Notes: a model not told the origin generated them from the sequence alone. A DNA stretch of 64,000 bases from Hemileia vastatrix (GCA_030280995.1 JASXTE010000015.1:1100001-1164000), one strand, 5' to 3'. Numbered from the stretch's first letter, positions 1 to 12,100 are shown. Translations and numbers: made by a program.

Positions 1-32
1 TGGGAGTTTGTGAATTAAGTATTTGGTATTTA

Positions 33-74
<42 letters not shown>

Positions 75-205
75 TGTGTGTGTGTGGTTGAATTGGTGTT
101 GATATTGGTTTTTTTTGGTGAAGTTGGTAAAGTGAGATAATAGATATATTTATATATATATATATTTATATATATATAAATATATTTTTTTGATTCTATG
201 GGAAG

Positions 206-614
206 TTGGGGTTATACTTTTTTTTTATGTGCATGAGTGTGTGTGTGTTGGGTAGCTTGCACGTTGCAAAGCTGAGGAACTTGAAGATTTTAGTAAGTAC
301 TCCTGCTGTGACATCTGTTGGTGGGAATGAAGAAGATAAGAGTGAAGAACAAGAATTTAAAAAACAATCTAGTATTGATTCAAATGAGGTAAAGAAAGGG
401 ATTTGAGATTGTAGAAGAGAAGGTGAAGGAGTGGGTCAGTGGTGGTTATGGTGGTGATGATGATGATGATGATGTTATTATTAAATGTAGTAGGATGGAT
501 GTAGATGAACATGAAGATCATCATAATGGTACCCATCCACAAAAGAAATCTAGGTTGTCTACTACTGAAGAAGTTGATCAAAACCTAAATCAAGGCAGAC
601 AAAAAAGCAAATGA
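206..614 (+). other. Open frames in duplication copy 1, hypothetical
   Basis: Two adjoining frames (206-406 and 423-614) encode hydrophilic sequence including a run of Asp from a GAT repeat and a Lys-Lys-Ser-Arg stretch. The same peptide recurs in copy 2 (2145-2336) with few changes, while the upstream frame is interrupted there. I recognise no domain. The frames change phase near 405 with no convincing intron between them. This could be a decayed gene fragment or chance open frame in low-complexity DNA. Confidence 0.2.
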
Positions 615-869
615 AAATGAAGACAGATAATTGGAAAGTAGGAAGTAGAATTATCAAAAGAGTATAAAACATGAGTTGGGTGTTTTGAAAAAATTATAGG
701 ACTAAGTTTTTTAAAAGGGAATGAATGGGGTTTTTTAAACGTTTTTGATGGGGGGGGTGAGAGTTATTGAGGAAAGGGTCACTAGGGGGGGGGGGGGGGG
801 AAAAAAGGTGTCTTGTGTTCTAGCTTTTTTTTTTTTTGGGGGGGGGGGGTGTAGGTTAACTTTTTTTTT

Positions 870-910
<41 letters not shown>

Positions 911-1927
911 AGGATGGGTGAGTGGGATGGATGGGTGAGTGAGTGAGAGATGTTAAGCAGTCATAGAGGTTGTAGAGGATAAGTTTTTTGGAGAGGTGTG
1001 GTTAATTTGATAATGATATATCTTTGGTGTTTTTTTGTTAAAAAAAAAAAAAAACAAGGGATGAATGAATGAATGAAGGTGAAGATGAAGAAAAGAGTGA
1101 GTGTGAGTGTGAGTGTGAGTGTGAGTGTGAAGATGAAGAAAAGAGTGTGAGTGTGAGTGTGAGTTTGAGTGTGAATGTGAGAGTGAATGTGAGAGTGAGA
1201 GTTATTGAAATGGATGATTAGGAGATGGTAAGAATATATATATATATATATAGTGTGTGTGTGTGTGTGAGTGTGTGGTTTTGGGAGACAAAGAATGACA
1301 GATGAGGTATAAATGAATTGAATTGATGGTTAGGATTGGTATTTGTGATTGGGTGCTGGTGTTTTTTTTGGTGTATTATGAGTATTATTAGTATTATTAT
1401 GATTAGTATTATTAGTATTAGTATTAGTATTATTAGTATTAGTATTGTTAGTATTATTAGTATTAGTATTAGTATTAGTATTGTTAGTATTATTAGTATT
1501 ATTATTGTTAGTATTATTAGTATTAGTATTGTTAGTATTATTAGTATTATTAGTATTATAATTATAATTATAATTATAATAATAATAATAATTATTATTA
1601 GGGGGTATCAATGTTCAAGGATCCACAAATAGGGATCAGGATTTTTTTTTTTTTTTTACCCAGGATCAGAGATTCTTAATTGTCAAAGATTTAATGTAGT
1701 TGAATTTTTAAGCATGAACTACCATCATGAATGATCAGAAATCAGATCTTGTTGTGTTATGTTATTAAGGTGAAGGAGGACTTGGGAGTTAGTAAACAAT
1801 GTTTGTCGTCTTCTTGTGTGTGCTGATTTGGTATTGTTTAGGTTTTTTTGGTGAAGTTGGTAAGGTGAGATAATAGATATATTTATATATATATAAATAT
1901 ATTTTTTTGATTCTATGGGAAGTTGGG

Positions 1928-2336
1928 GTTATACTTTTTTTTATGTGCATGAGTGTGTGTGTGTTGGGTAGCTTGCACGTTGCAAAGCTGAGTAAACTTG
2001 AAAGATTTTAGTAAGTACTCCTGCTGTGAAAGTCTGTTGGTGGGAATGAAGAAGAATTAAAGAGTGAAGAACAAGAATTTAAAAAACAATCTAGTATTGA
2101 TTTGAATTAGGTAAAGAAAGGGATTTGAGATAGTAGAAGAGAAGGTGAAGGAGTGGGTCAGTGGTGGTTATGGTGGTGATGATGATGATGATGATGTTAT
2201 TATTAAATGTAGTAGGATGGATGTAGATGAACATGAAGATTATCATAATGGTACCCATCCACAAAAGAAATCTAGGTTGTCTACTACTGAAGAAGTTGAT
2301 CAAAACCTAAATCAAGATGGACAAAAAAGCAAATGA
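1928..2336 (+). other. Open frame in duplication copy 2, hypothetical
   Basis: This is the second copy of the 206-614 interval. The 3' frame (2145-2336) is kept with a few substitutions (for example His to Tyr near the middle), but the 5' frame is broken by small indels. No recognised family. Conservation of the 63-residue frame across two diverged copies is weak support for past coding function. Confidence 0.15.
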
Positions 2337-2544
2337 AAATGAAGACAGACAATGGGAAGTAGAATTATCAAAAGAGTATAAAACATGAGTTGGGTGTTTT
2401 GAAAAGTATAGGACTAAATTGGAAGGGAATGAATGGGTTTTAAAAGTTTTAGGGGAAAGTTATTGAGGAAAGGGTCACTAGGGGGGGGGGGGAAAAAAAG
2501 GTGTCTTGTGTGCTAGCTTTTTTTTTGGGGGGGGGGTGTAGGTT

Positions 2545-2578
<34 letters not shown>

Positions 2579-2848
2579 GGGATGGGTGAGTGGGTGGGTG
2601 GGTGGGTGAGTGAGTGAGTGATGTTAAGCAGTCATAGAGGTTGTAGAGGATAAGTTTTTTGGAGAGGTGTGGTTAATTTGATAATGATATATCTTTGGTG
2701 TTTTTTTTTTTTTTAAAAAAAAAAAACAAGGGATGAATGAATGAATGAATGAAGGTGAAGATGAAGAAAAGAGTGAGTGTGAGTGTGAGTGTGAGAGTTA
2801 TTGAAATGGATGATTAAGAGGTGATAAGAATATATATATATATATTTA

Positions 2849-3004
<156 letters not shown>

Positions 3005-3185
3005 TTTTGGGAGACAAAGAATGACAGATGAGGTATAAATGAATTGAATTGATGGTTAGGATTGGTATTTGTGATTGGGTGCCTGTGTTTTTTTTTGGTG
3101 TATTATTAGTATTAGTATTATTAGTATTAGTATTATTATGATTAGTATTATTAGTATTAGTATTAGTATTATTAGTATTATTATT

Positions 3186-3226
3186 CACCACAGAAAATTT
3201 GGGGGGGTATTGCTAGCAATACCCCT
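3186..3226 (+). repeat. Left terminal inverted repeat of giant element
   Basis: Starts CACCACAGAAAATTT, then seven G, then contains the palindrome GGGTATTGCTAGCAATACCC. It pairs with 49088-49128 at 39 of 41 positions; the two differences lie in the T/A stretch after position 12. Two extra T bases immediately outside also mirror two A bases outside the right end. Confidence 0.9.
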
Positions 3227-4080
3227 CATTTAAAAATGTTGGGAAGTGGTTGGAAAGCTGTTGGAAGGCTGTTGGGAGTTCATTGTGAAACCAGATTTAA
3301 ATTAATTGGACAAAGATTTGGTAATCAGTTAGACCTAGGTTCAACCAAACTCAATCACAGGTTTCTTGGAGCTTGGTGATTACTTTGATTTTGAGCTGAG
3401 CACAGATTGAGCAAAGCTTGAACATATCACTTAACATATCATAATATTCACTTTCCCATCTTGTGGATAGCAAAATTTGATATTTGTTCTAAGAATATCT
3501 ACATATATTTTCTTGCCAAGTTGGTAACAGAAGGTTAAACTGTAGTATCTCAATTATTACACTAGACTACATAGATATTTGATAAAACATACAATTCAAA
3601 TCAATTTTAATATTATTGAGATCACCATAAGTGTCTTTCCAAAGACTTACAAAAAGTATGTTAGTATCAAGACATCGTTCTAGGTAGTAGTTCTAATTTG
3701 GATTTTGAACTGACATCTAAAGCATTTTACTATTAGACAGAAACATAAATAAGTGTAATAAGAGTGAAATTATTCTATTTTGTGATTATAATGTAACAAT
3801 AAAGCACATTATTATTGAGAAAATTTTTCTTCCTCCACAAACCAAAATTTACTCTATAGGCTCAAGATTTATTTTTAAGCCATATTATTCATTTCAGTTA
3901 TCATTGATTTACTTCCAATATTTATTAAAAAGATAATAATAATACATGTGAAAGAATTATGAGCTTAGCATAGCATATGCTAAAAAGTTATTTTGTCGTT
4001 TTATTCAAAACTGATTCTTCATTTTTTGCTTCAATTCATCTTTTAACAACCACTATCTTCAGATACTATTCTTACTTAAT
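3227..4080. other. Left subterminal region, no gene seen
   Basis: AT-rich non-coding DNA between the inverted repeat and the SNF2 start codon. Near the start there is a short tandem pattern, GTTGGAAAGCTGTTGGAAGG followed by GCTGTTGGGAG (about 3247-3280), which may be a subterminal transposase-binding repeat (inference). The rest should contain the SNF2 promoter; I see no strong core motif. Confidence 0.4.
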
Positions 4081-5708
4081 ATGTCAAGTCTCAGATGTGT
4101 TGGACAGTTCTCAATAACAATCGATCAAATTTATATGAATGTAATTTCAAGATTTCAAAACTCACCGACCCCCACAATTTTACAGCGAGGCCATTTGAAT
4201 GTTCATATTTTTGGACTATTTGAAGAAAGAAAACCAACCCTTGTTGGTAATCTTTCTCAAGTGCAGAGTCAGCACATTGGACCACTATTGGGTGACATTG
4301 GCTCTGGATCTCACCATTTAAACCAAAGAAGTGCCTTGAATCCTATGAAGCCTTTCTATTTTCATGCTTACTTGGTTCCAGTTTTTGGTAATCAGTATCA
4401 ACTTTGGGGATGCCTCTTTTCTTCAAGTACACTAATCAGTCTTGCTAAAGAAGCATTTTCTTCTGCACAAATCGATTTATGTCCAATCCTGAACTACGAC
4501 TCCACTATCTTTTTTAATATCCCGCATGTAATTTTTGAAGGCTCTTTCCAAATATCTCAGAGTACTCAAGATTGGAAAGCTGATCAACTTATCCGAGGAA
4601 TCAAAACAGTTCTCAAAACACATCAACTTCAAGCAATAAATTTTATGATTGACAATGAACGAATGTTAAAGGAAAAGTTGGATATCATGTGGAGGCACCA
4701 GGACAACCATTGGCTTAGAACTGGATTCGATGACTATAAAGATCAGTTTCCTAACAATCAATTAACACCTGAAGGAAACGGGTCAATACTTGCTGATGAT
4801 ATGGGTTTGGGAAAGACACTTTCAACTCTTTCTCTTATAAGTGCAACTCAAGGTGAAGCAAGACAATTCCAGGTATCAGAAAATCAAGAAGGTATTAATC
4901 GAAGTTCAGCCACACTGATTATATGCCCCCTGGCAACACTATCAAATTGGATCAATGAAATAAGTGTGCACTTTGAAGATAATGCGCTTCCTTTCAAGGT
5001 TCTTTATGGGAAGGATTGTCAAAATACTAATGTCAATGAGCTACAGGACACTGCTATTGTTTTAACGACCTATGAAATAGCTAGCCCAACGATGTCAAAA
5101 AATCAAAGCCAAAAAAAGATACCGGTGACTCAAATGCTCTTTTGGTATAGAGTTGTTTTAGATGAAGCTCAGTTAGTGCCCATTTCTATATCTAAAACTT
5201 AAAACTTAATTTTTATAATCAATTTTTATAAATATTTTTTTAGTTACATTAAAAATCCTTACTCGCAGAGGGCTCAAACAATATTTGACTTGGAATCCCA
5301 ACACCGACTATGCTTGACTGGAAATCCACTTCAGAACAGGCCCACTGACCTTCAAAGTCTCATATTTTTTCTTAGAATCGAAAAGTGGCAAGAAGACTGG
5401 TTATGGAAGAATTTCCTTTTTCCAGGTTTGCAAAAAGGAAAGGCTAATTCTATTAAATCAATCAATCACTTAATGAAAGTCATAAGCCTACGTAGAACAA
5501 AGGATGCAATTTTGTCTCTTCCAAAAAAGATTCAAAGGGGGATATCGGTTCAATTAGCAGATCCATGGAGGTCTAAACTTGATGTGCTTCAAGAAGGATT
5601 CACTGAGCGATATGGGCCCTCCAGAAGCACTGACTTCCCTTGGGACTCATCTGAGTTTCTAAGAGAGCTGATGATTTTAAGAAAATTCTGCAACCATCCA
5701 ATCTACGA
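4081..5708 (+). pseudogene. SNF2-family ATPase, N-terminal half, cut by LTR
   Basis: Exon 1 is 4081-5171, a 72-base GT-AG intron is 5172-5243, and exon 2 runs from 5244 until an LTR interrupts it at 5709. The splice restores the DEAH box: the last bases of exon 1 plus the first of exon 2 give Asp-Glu-Ala-His followed by Tyr-Ile-Lys-Asn-Pro, the SNF2 block after motif II. Other visible blocks are the Walker A loop ADDMGLGKT (residues about 238-246), ICPLATLSNW (Ia), LCLTGNPLQN (III, normally LTGTPxQN) and LRKFCNHP at the end of the first lobe. A specific N-terminal region of about 180 residues precedes the ATPase. The second RecA-like lobe is absent and is not found on the far side of the insertion, so no functional enzyme is encoded. 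The family normally remodels chromatin or translocates on DNA; the Rad5/Rad16-like branch is my guess. It reads inward from the left end of the giant element. Confidence 0.85.
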
Positions 5709-6851
5709 TGTGGTAGCCTAAAGTTTAGTATGGCACCTAAGTACGTAAATGGAGCTATTAGGGCATGCAAGATTAGTGTTATTATTTTTATAAAAAAGGG
5801 TTTTATTTAATTTATTTGAGTTTTAAATATGAAGAAATTGGTCACGAGCGAATGCCTACACAAAAACAATTTATTTTACGGAGAAAACTTATTTTTAAGG
5901 TCTGAAAAATTTATAAGTATCAAGTCGAGTCACTCAAGAACCTTTGGGAAATTTTCCCAGAATTTTTACTATTTTTCTTATATTTTTAAATGAATTTTAA
6001 AGTTTTATAGAAATATTTACGTTTTCAGAAATTACTTAACTTCGATGAATTTTCACGGGGTAATTAGAGCTGCGCAGACTACGAAAATTAGTTTGGTATG
6101 TAAAGGGGAAGTAGCTCTATTATGTGTAATTTTTCTAGATTTTTTATTATAGTTTTAAGGTTCTAATTGAGTCCGGAAGTCCAGACAGACTCCGCTTTGA
6201 CTCCGTACGGACTCCATTCCGGCTCCGTACGGACTCTGTACGGACTCCGTACGGGCTCCGGATTGACTCTGGGAGAGCTCTGGAGGGGAAAACTTAGGCA
6301 CGTGACTAGGAATACTTAAGCGCCTCTCAAACTCGAAATTGAGAGGGGGGATATATCATACAGCTTAATCTTTAACCACCACAGTCTCATTTTTTATTTC
6401 TCAACAAATTAAATAAATTGTAATACCCTTATAACTTTATATTTTATATATAACATTTTAGAAATACTACTCAACAATTTAAATCACACTTCATACAGGG
6501 TATCTTTAGAAAGGTCTTCATCGCTGGGACTTGATTATTGCTGTCTCATAAAAATTCAAATTATTATAAAAACATAAAAGTCAATCTTTTCAGATCTTTC
6601 ACTGGTACACCTTAATTGTTGTTATCAGTATTTCTTTTATCAACAGCCACTTTCTTTAAATCTCAATAAGCATTAATTATTTTAGAGTTTCATTATTTTT
6701 ATAAATCAGATCCAAGTAGATTGGTTAGCTTAGTGATTTAGAATTCCCATTTTGATATTTTTATTGGAAGGACGGGGTTTTCAGCTAAATCCACATATCT
6801 CCTCCGGATTCTGCTTACAGCAAGGCGACTGTAAGAGTTTACCTTACCATA
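5709..6851 (+). repeat. LTR A (5' LTR of element 1)
   Basis: Begins TGTGGTAGCC and ends TTACCATA, an imperfect TG...CA-type inverted terminus (TGTGGTA against TACCATA). It matches LTR B and LTR C over their full lengths with scattered substitutions and small indels. It carries a GC-rich block at about 6171-6262 built from repeats of CCGTACGGACT, in strong contrast with the AT-rich rest. It interrupts the SNF2 gene just after codons for Phe-Cys-Asn-His-Pro-Ile-Tyr. Confidence 0.9.
6171..6262 (+). repeat. GC-rich CCGTACGG repeat block in LTR A
   Basis: Tandem degenerate units around the palindrome CCGTACGG, spaced about 11-20 bases. Equivalent blocks lie at about 16323-16404 in LTR B and 25143-25214 in LTR C, with different unit numbers. 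Dense identical palindromes inside an LTR U3-like region suggest a transcription-factor binding array (inference). Confidence 0.7.
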
Positions 6852-6853
6852 GT

Positions 6854-6871
6854 TGGCGCCCAACGTGGGGT
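6854..6871 (+). promoter_or_regulatory. Primer binding site, tRNA-Lys type
   Basis: TGGCGCCCAACGTGGGGT lies two bases after LTR A. This matches the 3' end of lysine tRNA as used by lysine-primed retroelements (17 of 18 bases to the tRNA-Lys1,2 site as I recall it). The same site follows LTR B at 16996. Confidence 0.75.
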
Positions 6872-7027
6872 TTCGATTTCTCTAGCTTTCTTTAAAGACT
6901 TACTTGGATCAAGAACGTTCTTAGCCTGCAAGAGGCTTATTTTCTGGAACTCTAATTGGATTTTTGTTATTGGCCTGCAAGAGGCTTGTTATTTTAACGG
7001 TTGTTAACGCTTTTCTTATGTTTTGGG

Positions 7028-8233
7028 ATGTCTTCTACTAGTGGAACTGCTGTGTTGGCTGCTGGTGTACCCGTTAGGGCATCAGTAAGGATTGTATCTT
7101 GGGTTGGGCCCAAGTTTTCTGGAGATGATTTAGAAGGATTTTTACATAGGTATGAAACTGCAGCTGCGATTGATGGTGCTTTACCTTTGGATATGGTGAA
7201 GCAGATTAGGTTCTTTATTTTGGACAGAGAGGTGGAAAATGAGGTTATTTCTATGGATGGTTATAAAGATCAAGATTGGAGAAAGCTCAAGATGGAAATG
7301 GAAAAAACGTGGCCAAAAGTTTATTCATTGGAGGATCTAAAGAATATAGCTAGGAAATGGGAATCAAAAGGTGGTGTAACATCTCTGCATCAGTATCATC
7401 AGTTTATGGTTGAATTTCAGGTGGTTCTGGATTATTTGTTGGAGTATGAAATTTTATTTCATGATAATGCATCAAAGTATGTTTTTTGGGATGCTATGGG
7501 GGAAAAGGTTAAGAAAGATGTTTTGATGGTGCTTATTAATGCGAATTTAATGAAGGATTGCCCAGATGGAGAAACTAGGATTCCTGGTATGGAGGTGCTA
7601 AAGAAGGCTATTTTAGAACATCTGGATACTCATAATTCTGTTGATTTGGACTCTGGAAAAGAGGTTTTTCTTGCTCAAGAGATAGAAGAGGGCGGTTTAG
7701 AAGAATTAGCTTCTGTTGAATTTTTGGAATCAGCCATTCCTGAAGATTTTGTCCAGCCTGAAGATATTATTTTTGTTAACAATTCTGTTGGGAAAGAAGA
7801 GATTTTTGAAGATGAAGATATTGTTGTCATTAATGACAAAATTTTGGATGATGGGGATAATTTTGTGTTGAATGATTTGAAATTGGATTTAGAGGATTTT
7901 TTGCCTCAGGTTTTTTCTTCAAAAGTGGAGACTGTATGCAATTCAGATGTGGATATGGTTTATGAATCTGGTATATGTATGGTGGATTTGTTTCAATCTC
8001 AGGAAGAGATTTTTATGGAGGATATGGTTTTTCCTGCACTAATAGAGAGTGTAGTGCCATTGGACAATAGGGTGCATATAGTGGATGCACTCATATTTTG
8101 GAAAAAGGTAGTTTATTTTTTATGTCCTTTTATAGGACAAATTCTGGGAATTTATTTTTGGGTTTTATGGAATCGGTGGATAAGCCCTTGGGGCAAAATT
8201 ATGGATTATCTCCAGGGGATATCAAGAATTTAA
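7028..8233 (+). CDS. Gag-like protein of element 1
   Basis: A 401-residue ORF; the ATG at 7028 is the first after the primer binding site, and the open frame upstream of it is only nine codons. Residues about 20-200 have the layout of fungal Gypsy capsid proteins: PKFSGDDLEGFLHRYE, then a DWRKLKMEME block and a Leu-rich helical stretch. The C-terminal half is very acidic and ends with a strongly hydrophobic stretch of about 25 residues that could span a membrane. I see no CCHC zinc knuckle, unusual for Gag. The frame is intact in both elements with only a few amino-acid differences. It ends in TAA at 8231-8233; ORF2 starts 93 bases later in another frame. A CCTC...GAGG hairpin motif follows the stop immediately (8236-8257). 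Confidence 0.75.
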   Translation: MSSTSGTAVLAAGVPVRASVRIVSWVGPKFSGDDLEGFLHRYETAAAIDGALPLDMVKQIRFFILDREVENEVISMDGYKDQDWRKLKMEMEKTWPKVYSLEDLKNIARKWESKGGVTSLHQYHQFMVEFQVVLDYLLEYEILFHDNASKYVFWDAMGEKVKKDVLMVLINANLMKDCPDGETRIPGMEVLKKAILEHLDTHNSVDLDSGKEVFLAQEIEEGGLEELASVEFLESAIPEDFVQPEDIIFVNNSVGKEEIFEDEDIVVINDKILDDGDNFVLNDLKLDLEDFLPQVFSSKVETVCNSDVDMVYESGICMVDLFQSQEEIFMEDMVFPALIESVVPLDNRVHIVDALIFWKKVVYFLCPFIGQILGIYFWVLWNRWISPWGKIMDYLQGISRI

Positions 8234-8325
8234 TTCCTCCGAAATGAGGATAAACTACCTAAACTGGGCTGAAATTTTCTTTTATTGTTATTTCTTCAAT
8301 TTATTCAGGATTCAAATTATTATGG

Positions 8326-9182
8326 ATGCCCTCATTTTTTGGGGTAGCAGGGGCTGATCACTCTAATGTTGTAATCTCTCCTCAGGATGAGATCCCGGAT
8401 TGCAATAGGTCAGCTCACTTGGAGATAATTCAAGTGGATTCTCAATTATTTTCTGTTAATATTACTTTGGAGTGCAAATACGTTATGGACTTTTCTATAT
8501 GTTTATTGGATTTACCCTGTTTTTCTATAAAATTTAAAAATGGTGAAAAAGGCAAAATGGGCCAAATTAGGTTGGATAAAGGTTGGAAGGGTATGTTTTA
8601 TGGCCTCCAGCAAGAGGTTAAACTGCAAGAATCTCCTTCTATTACGGACCTCCAGCAAGAGGTTAAACTGCAAGTATCTCCTTCTATTCTGGACCTCCAG
8701 CAAGAGGGTAAACTGCGAAAATCTTATCAAAACCCGATTAAAAATCTTGGCATAATTAAAACTCAAAAAAATAATTTATGTGAAAATGTTATTCCAGACC
8801 TCCAGCAAGAGGTTAAACTGCAATTATCTCCTTCTATTATGGACCTCCAGCAAGAGGGTAAACTGCGAAAATCTTATCAAAACCCGAATAAAAATCTCAG
8901 TATAATTAAAACACAAAAAAAAATTTTTGTGAAAATCCAATTCCGGTCCTCCAGCAAGAGGTTAAACTACCAACTTTCTTTACGGGTGATTTACTGTTGG
9001 ATAAGGGAAGCAAAGGTGTTGGAAAATCTGTTTATAAATTAGACAAGGGAAAGGAGAAAAGGGTAAAATTTAAAAATGAAATAAAATATTTTTCTAATTT
9101 TTCTTATTCCAATTCTGGCGATGAAGAAGATTCATTTGATGAAAGTTTTAATGGCGATACAAAAGAAAATGTTTTACCTTAA
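8326..9182 (+). pseudogene. ORF2 of element 1, frameshifted
   Basis: This matches the intact 285-residue ORF2 of element 2 (18468-19325) but has a frameshift in an A/T run near 8920, splitting it into 8326-9042 and 8997-9182. The middle consists of repeats of LQQEVKLQ or LQQEGKLR, each encoded by one copy of the hairpin motif CCTCCAGCAAGAGG. The C-terminus is acidic (Gly-Asp-Glu-Glu-Asp-Ser). No aspartic-protease DTG/DSG signature is seen, although protease normally sits between capsid and reverse transcriptase. It ends with TAA in the same frame as pol. Function unknown. Confidence 0.6.
8604..8971 (+). repeat. Coding hairpin-motif cluster in ORF2
   Basis: Six copies of CCTCCAGCAAGAGG followed by (T/G)TAAACTGC or TAAACTAC start near 8604, 8648, 8693, 8798, 8843 and 8947. 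Each can form a 4-5 bp stem (ACCTC with GAGGT) with a six-base loop CAGCAA. The last copy sits just beyond the frameshift. Confidence 0.85.
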
Positions 9183-9194
9183 GTTTATTTAGAT

Positions 9195-12100
9195 GTGGAC
9201 GCAGCCAAATATAAGAAGGTAGCAAATAAAGTTCAACCAATTAATGAACCGCTACCTGCTGAATTAAATCCACCTTTGAGAAGACCAAGGTTATCAAGAG
9301 ATCCTTATGAAAGTCCCTTGGTAAAGAATCCGCCTGAATTTTCTGAGACGTCAAGAATCACTTTTGAGAGACTGGGTGTTGTTAATTTTGGACCTGATGG
9401 TTGGTTGTCTGGTGAAGAGAAGAAGTTGTTGTTGGATGTGATGGTCAAGCGAGAGAAGGCCATTGCTTTTGTAGAAGAGGAGAGGGGTGTGTTGAAGCAT
9501 TCCTATGGGGAGCCTTACAAGATTCCTGTGGTATGTCATGAACCATGGCAGCAGAAACCGATTCCTATTCCGGCTGCATTAAAAGAAGCCTATATTGAAG
9601 TTGTCAGAGAACGGATACGCACTGGACTGTATGAGAAATCAACATCAAGTTATTCTAGTCCGGTATTTTGTATCAAGAAACTGAATGGTAAGCTTAGAGT
9701 TATTCATGATCTTAGGGAATTAAATAGGGTTACAATAAAGGATTCTGGGATACCACCTAGTGCTGAGGAGTTTGTTGAAGCGTTTGCAGGGAGAGTGTGT
9801 TATGGTTTGGGAGATATTATGGGTGGATATGATGAGAGAGAGTTACATCCGGACTCAAGGCCTCTCACTACATTCGATACACCACTTGGACGTTTACAGT
9901 TAACAAGATTACCTCAAGGAGCAACAAATTCGGTTGCAGTTTATCAAGGTCAGATGGCTTGGATCCTTCAAGACAAAATTCCACAATATGCTGGAATCTT
10001 TATAGATGATGGAGGAATTAAGGGACCAACAACCGACTATGATAACCAGGTGTTGGAAGAGAATCCCGGGATACGCAAATTCATTTGGGAGTTTGCAATT
10101 ACTTTAGAAAGAATCTTGTTTCGAATTGAAGAGGCTGGTTTAACTATTTCAGGTTCAAAATTTTCATGTTGTGTTCCAGCCTTAGAAATATTAGGCCATG
10201 TGGTATGTAGAGAGGTTAGGATTATGTCCAAGAAGAAAGTTAACAAAATTCAGTCCTGGCCAAGACCCAAGAATACGGCCGAAGTTAGAGGGTTTTTAGG
10301 TGTTTGCGTATATGTTAGAATGTTTATCAAGGACTTTTCTTCATTGGCAGCTCCATTGAGACGGTTAACGAGAAAGGATGCAGACTGGGAGTGGGATGAA
10401 GAGTGTGAGAAGGCGTTTGTGAAGTTGAAGGAGGTTGTGGGGAAGGATTTAGTCCTGCACAAGTTGGATTATGGAAAAGAAGCTGGCAGAATTTATTTAG
10501 CAGTTGATTCAAGTCAGGTTGCAGCTGGGGTGGTTTTGTCTCAGATGGATAAAGCTGGTTACATCAGGCCAGTTAGGTATGAATCTGTAGTATTTACTGA
10601 GGTCGAATCAAGATATTCTCAACCAAAATTAGAATTATGTGGTGTGGCAAAAATACTGAAGAAACTTCAGCATATTTTGTGGGGGCAACATTTTGAGTTG
10701 CAAGTGGATGCGAAATCGTTAATCCAGATGATTAATTCCCCAAGTTTACCGAATGCACCCATGACGAGATGGGTAGCTTTTATTCAACATTTTTCATTTG
10801 ATTTAGTTCATAAGCCTGGCAAGACTTTTACTATGCCAGATGGTTTATCAAGGAGACCACCCACTGAAGAAGATTCAGACTCAGAAGAGTTCAATGAAGA
10901 TATACCTATTATCAAAGCCAGCACTAAAGGAGCTGAAGACTTTCCATACCTCCCCCATGAGGTTAAACTGGCAGGACTATTGTGTTTAGATTATGGTGTT
11001 GATGACCTCCACCAAGAGGATAAACTGGAAAATAGTTTTTATGTTAATAAAGGTGTTGGAAAAGGTGTAGATAAATTCAGCAGAGAGGAGGTAGAAGAAG
11101 ATGTGGGGTATGTAGAGGAAGATGGATTGGTAGTGTGGGATAGTAGTAATTTAAGGAATGGTGTATATGTTGGAGAATTAGAGAATTTAAATAAAAAGGT
11201 GGATAAAGAGAAAGAGGTATTTTCGAATACGGTTTACGAAGGATACAAAGGTTCAGAAGAAAAACGTCGACATAGCTCGATTAAAGATTTATTTAGGGGT
11301 CAACGATTATTAGCTCATTCATGTGCAGGTGATATTGGTGATAGAGAAGTCCCTATTGATGTTATATTAATCAATTTTCAAGATGAAGTCTGGGGTCAGA
11401 CTGGTTTTTATTTTTTGTTAGTCAAATATTTGTTGACTTTAGAGAGGCCAGAATATTGTGAAGACGATGAATGGGTGGCTATCAAGAGGAAGTCATCTAC
11501 GTTTTACCTATCTGGTTGACGCTTAATGAGGAGAAGGTATCCAAATCCTCAAGCAGTTATAACTCAAGATTAGGGGCAAGAATTAGTTTTGAAATCACTG
11601 CATGAAGATCTTGGGCATAGAGGCGTTGGAGAAACGTTTAGAAGAATTTCTGATTGATTTTGGTGGCCTGGCATGAAGATGGCTGTTAAACAGTGGGTTC
11701 AGTCATGCAAAGAATGTCAAAGACAAAGTTATTTAAGGCCAAAAGAACCTGGACGCGCAACCGGTGAATATACGCTCTTTGGAAGAGTTAGTTTAGATGC
11801 CGTTCATATAAAAGAGGGACGGTGTAAATATTTAATTGTGGCCAGAGATGATTTATCTGGTTGGGTAGAGGCAGCGCCTCTTATTAATTTAACTGCCAAA
11901 AATGTGGCAGAATTTTTTTTGAATAATTGGGTATATAGGTATGGGGTGATGAAGTTGGTAACGGTAGATGGAGGTTCTGAATTTGGGACAGAGTTTAAAG
12001 AGGCCGTATTGAAAGTTGGATCAAAGGTTAGGGTAGCAACCCCATATTATCCTGAAGCTGAAGGCATGGTTGAAAGAGGGCATCAAGTTATCAAGGATGC

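Noticed and set aside
1330..1632. Asn/Thr-rich and Ile/Ser-rich open frames on both strands
   Set aside because: They are translations of an ATT/AGTATT microsatellite.
8104..8308. Intron joining gag to ORF2
   Set aside because: The GTAGTT donor and TTATTCAG acceptor give a stop shortly after the join and do not enter the ORF2 frame.
8512..8766. 84-residue minus-strand protein inside ORF2 (also at 18654-18908)
   Set aside because: Antisense shadow of the ORF2 repeats; no splice or start support, unlike the antisense six-Cys genes.
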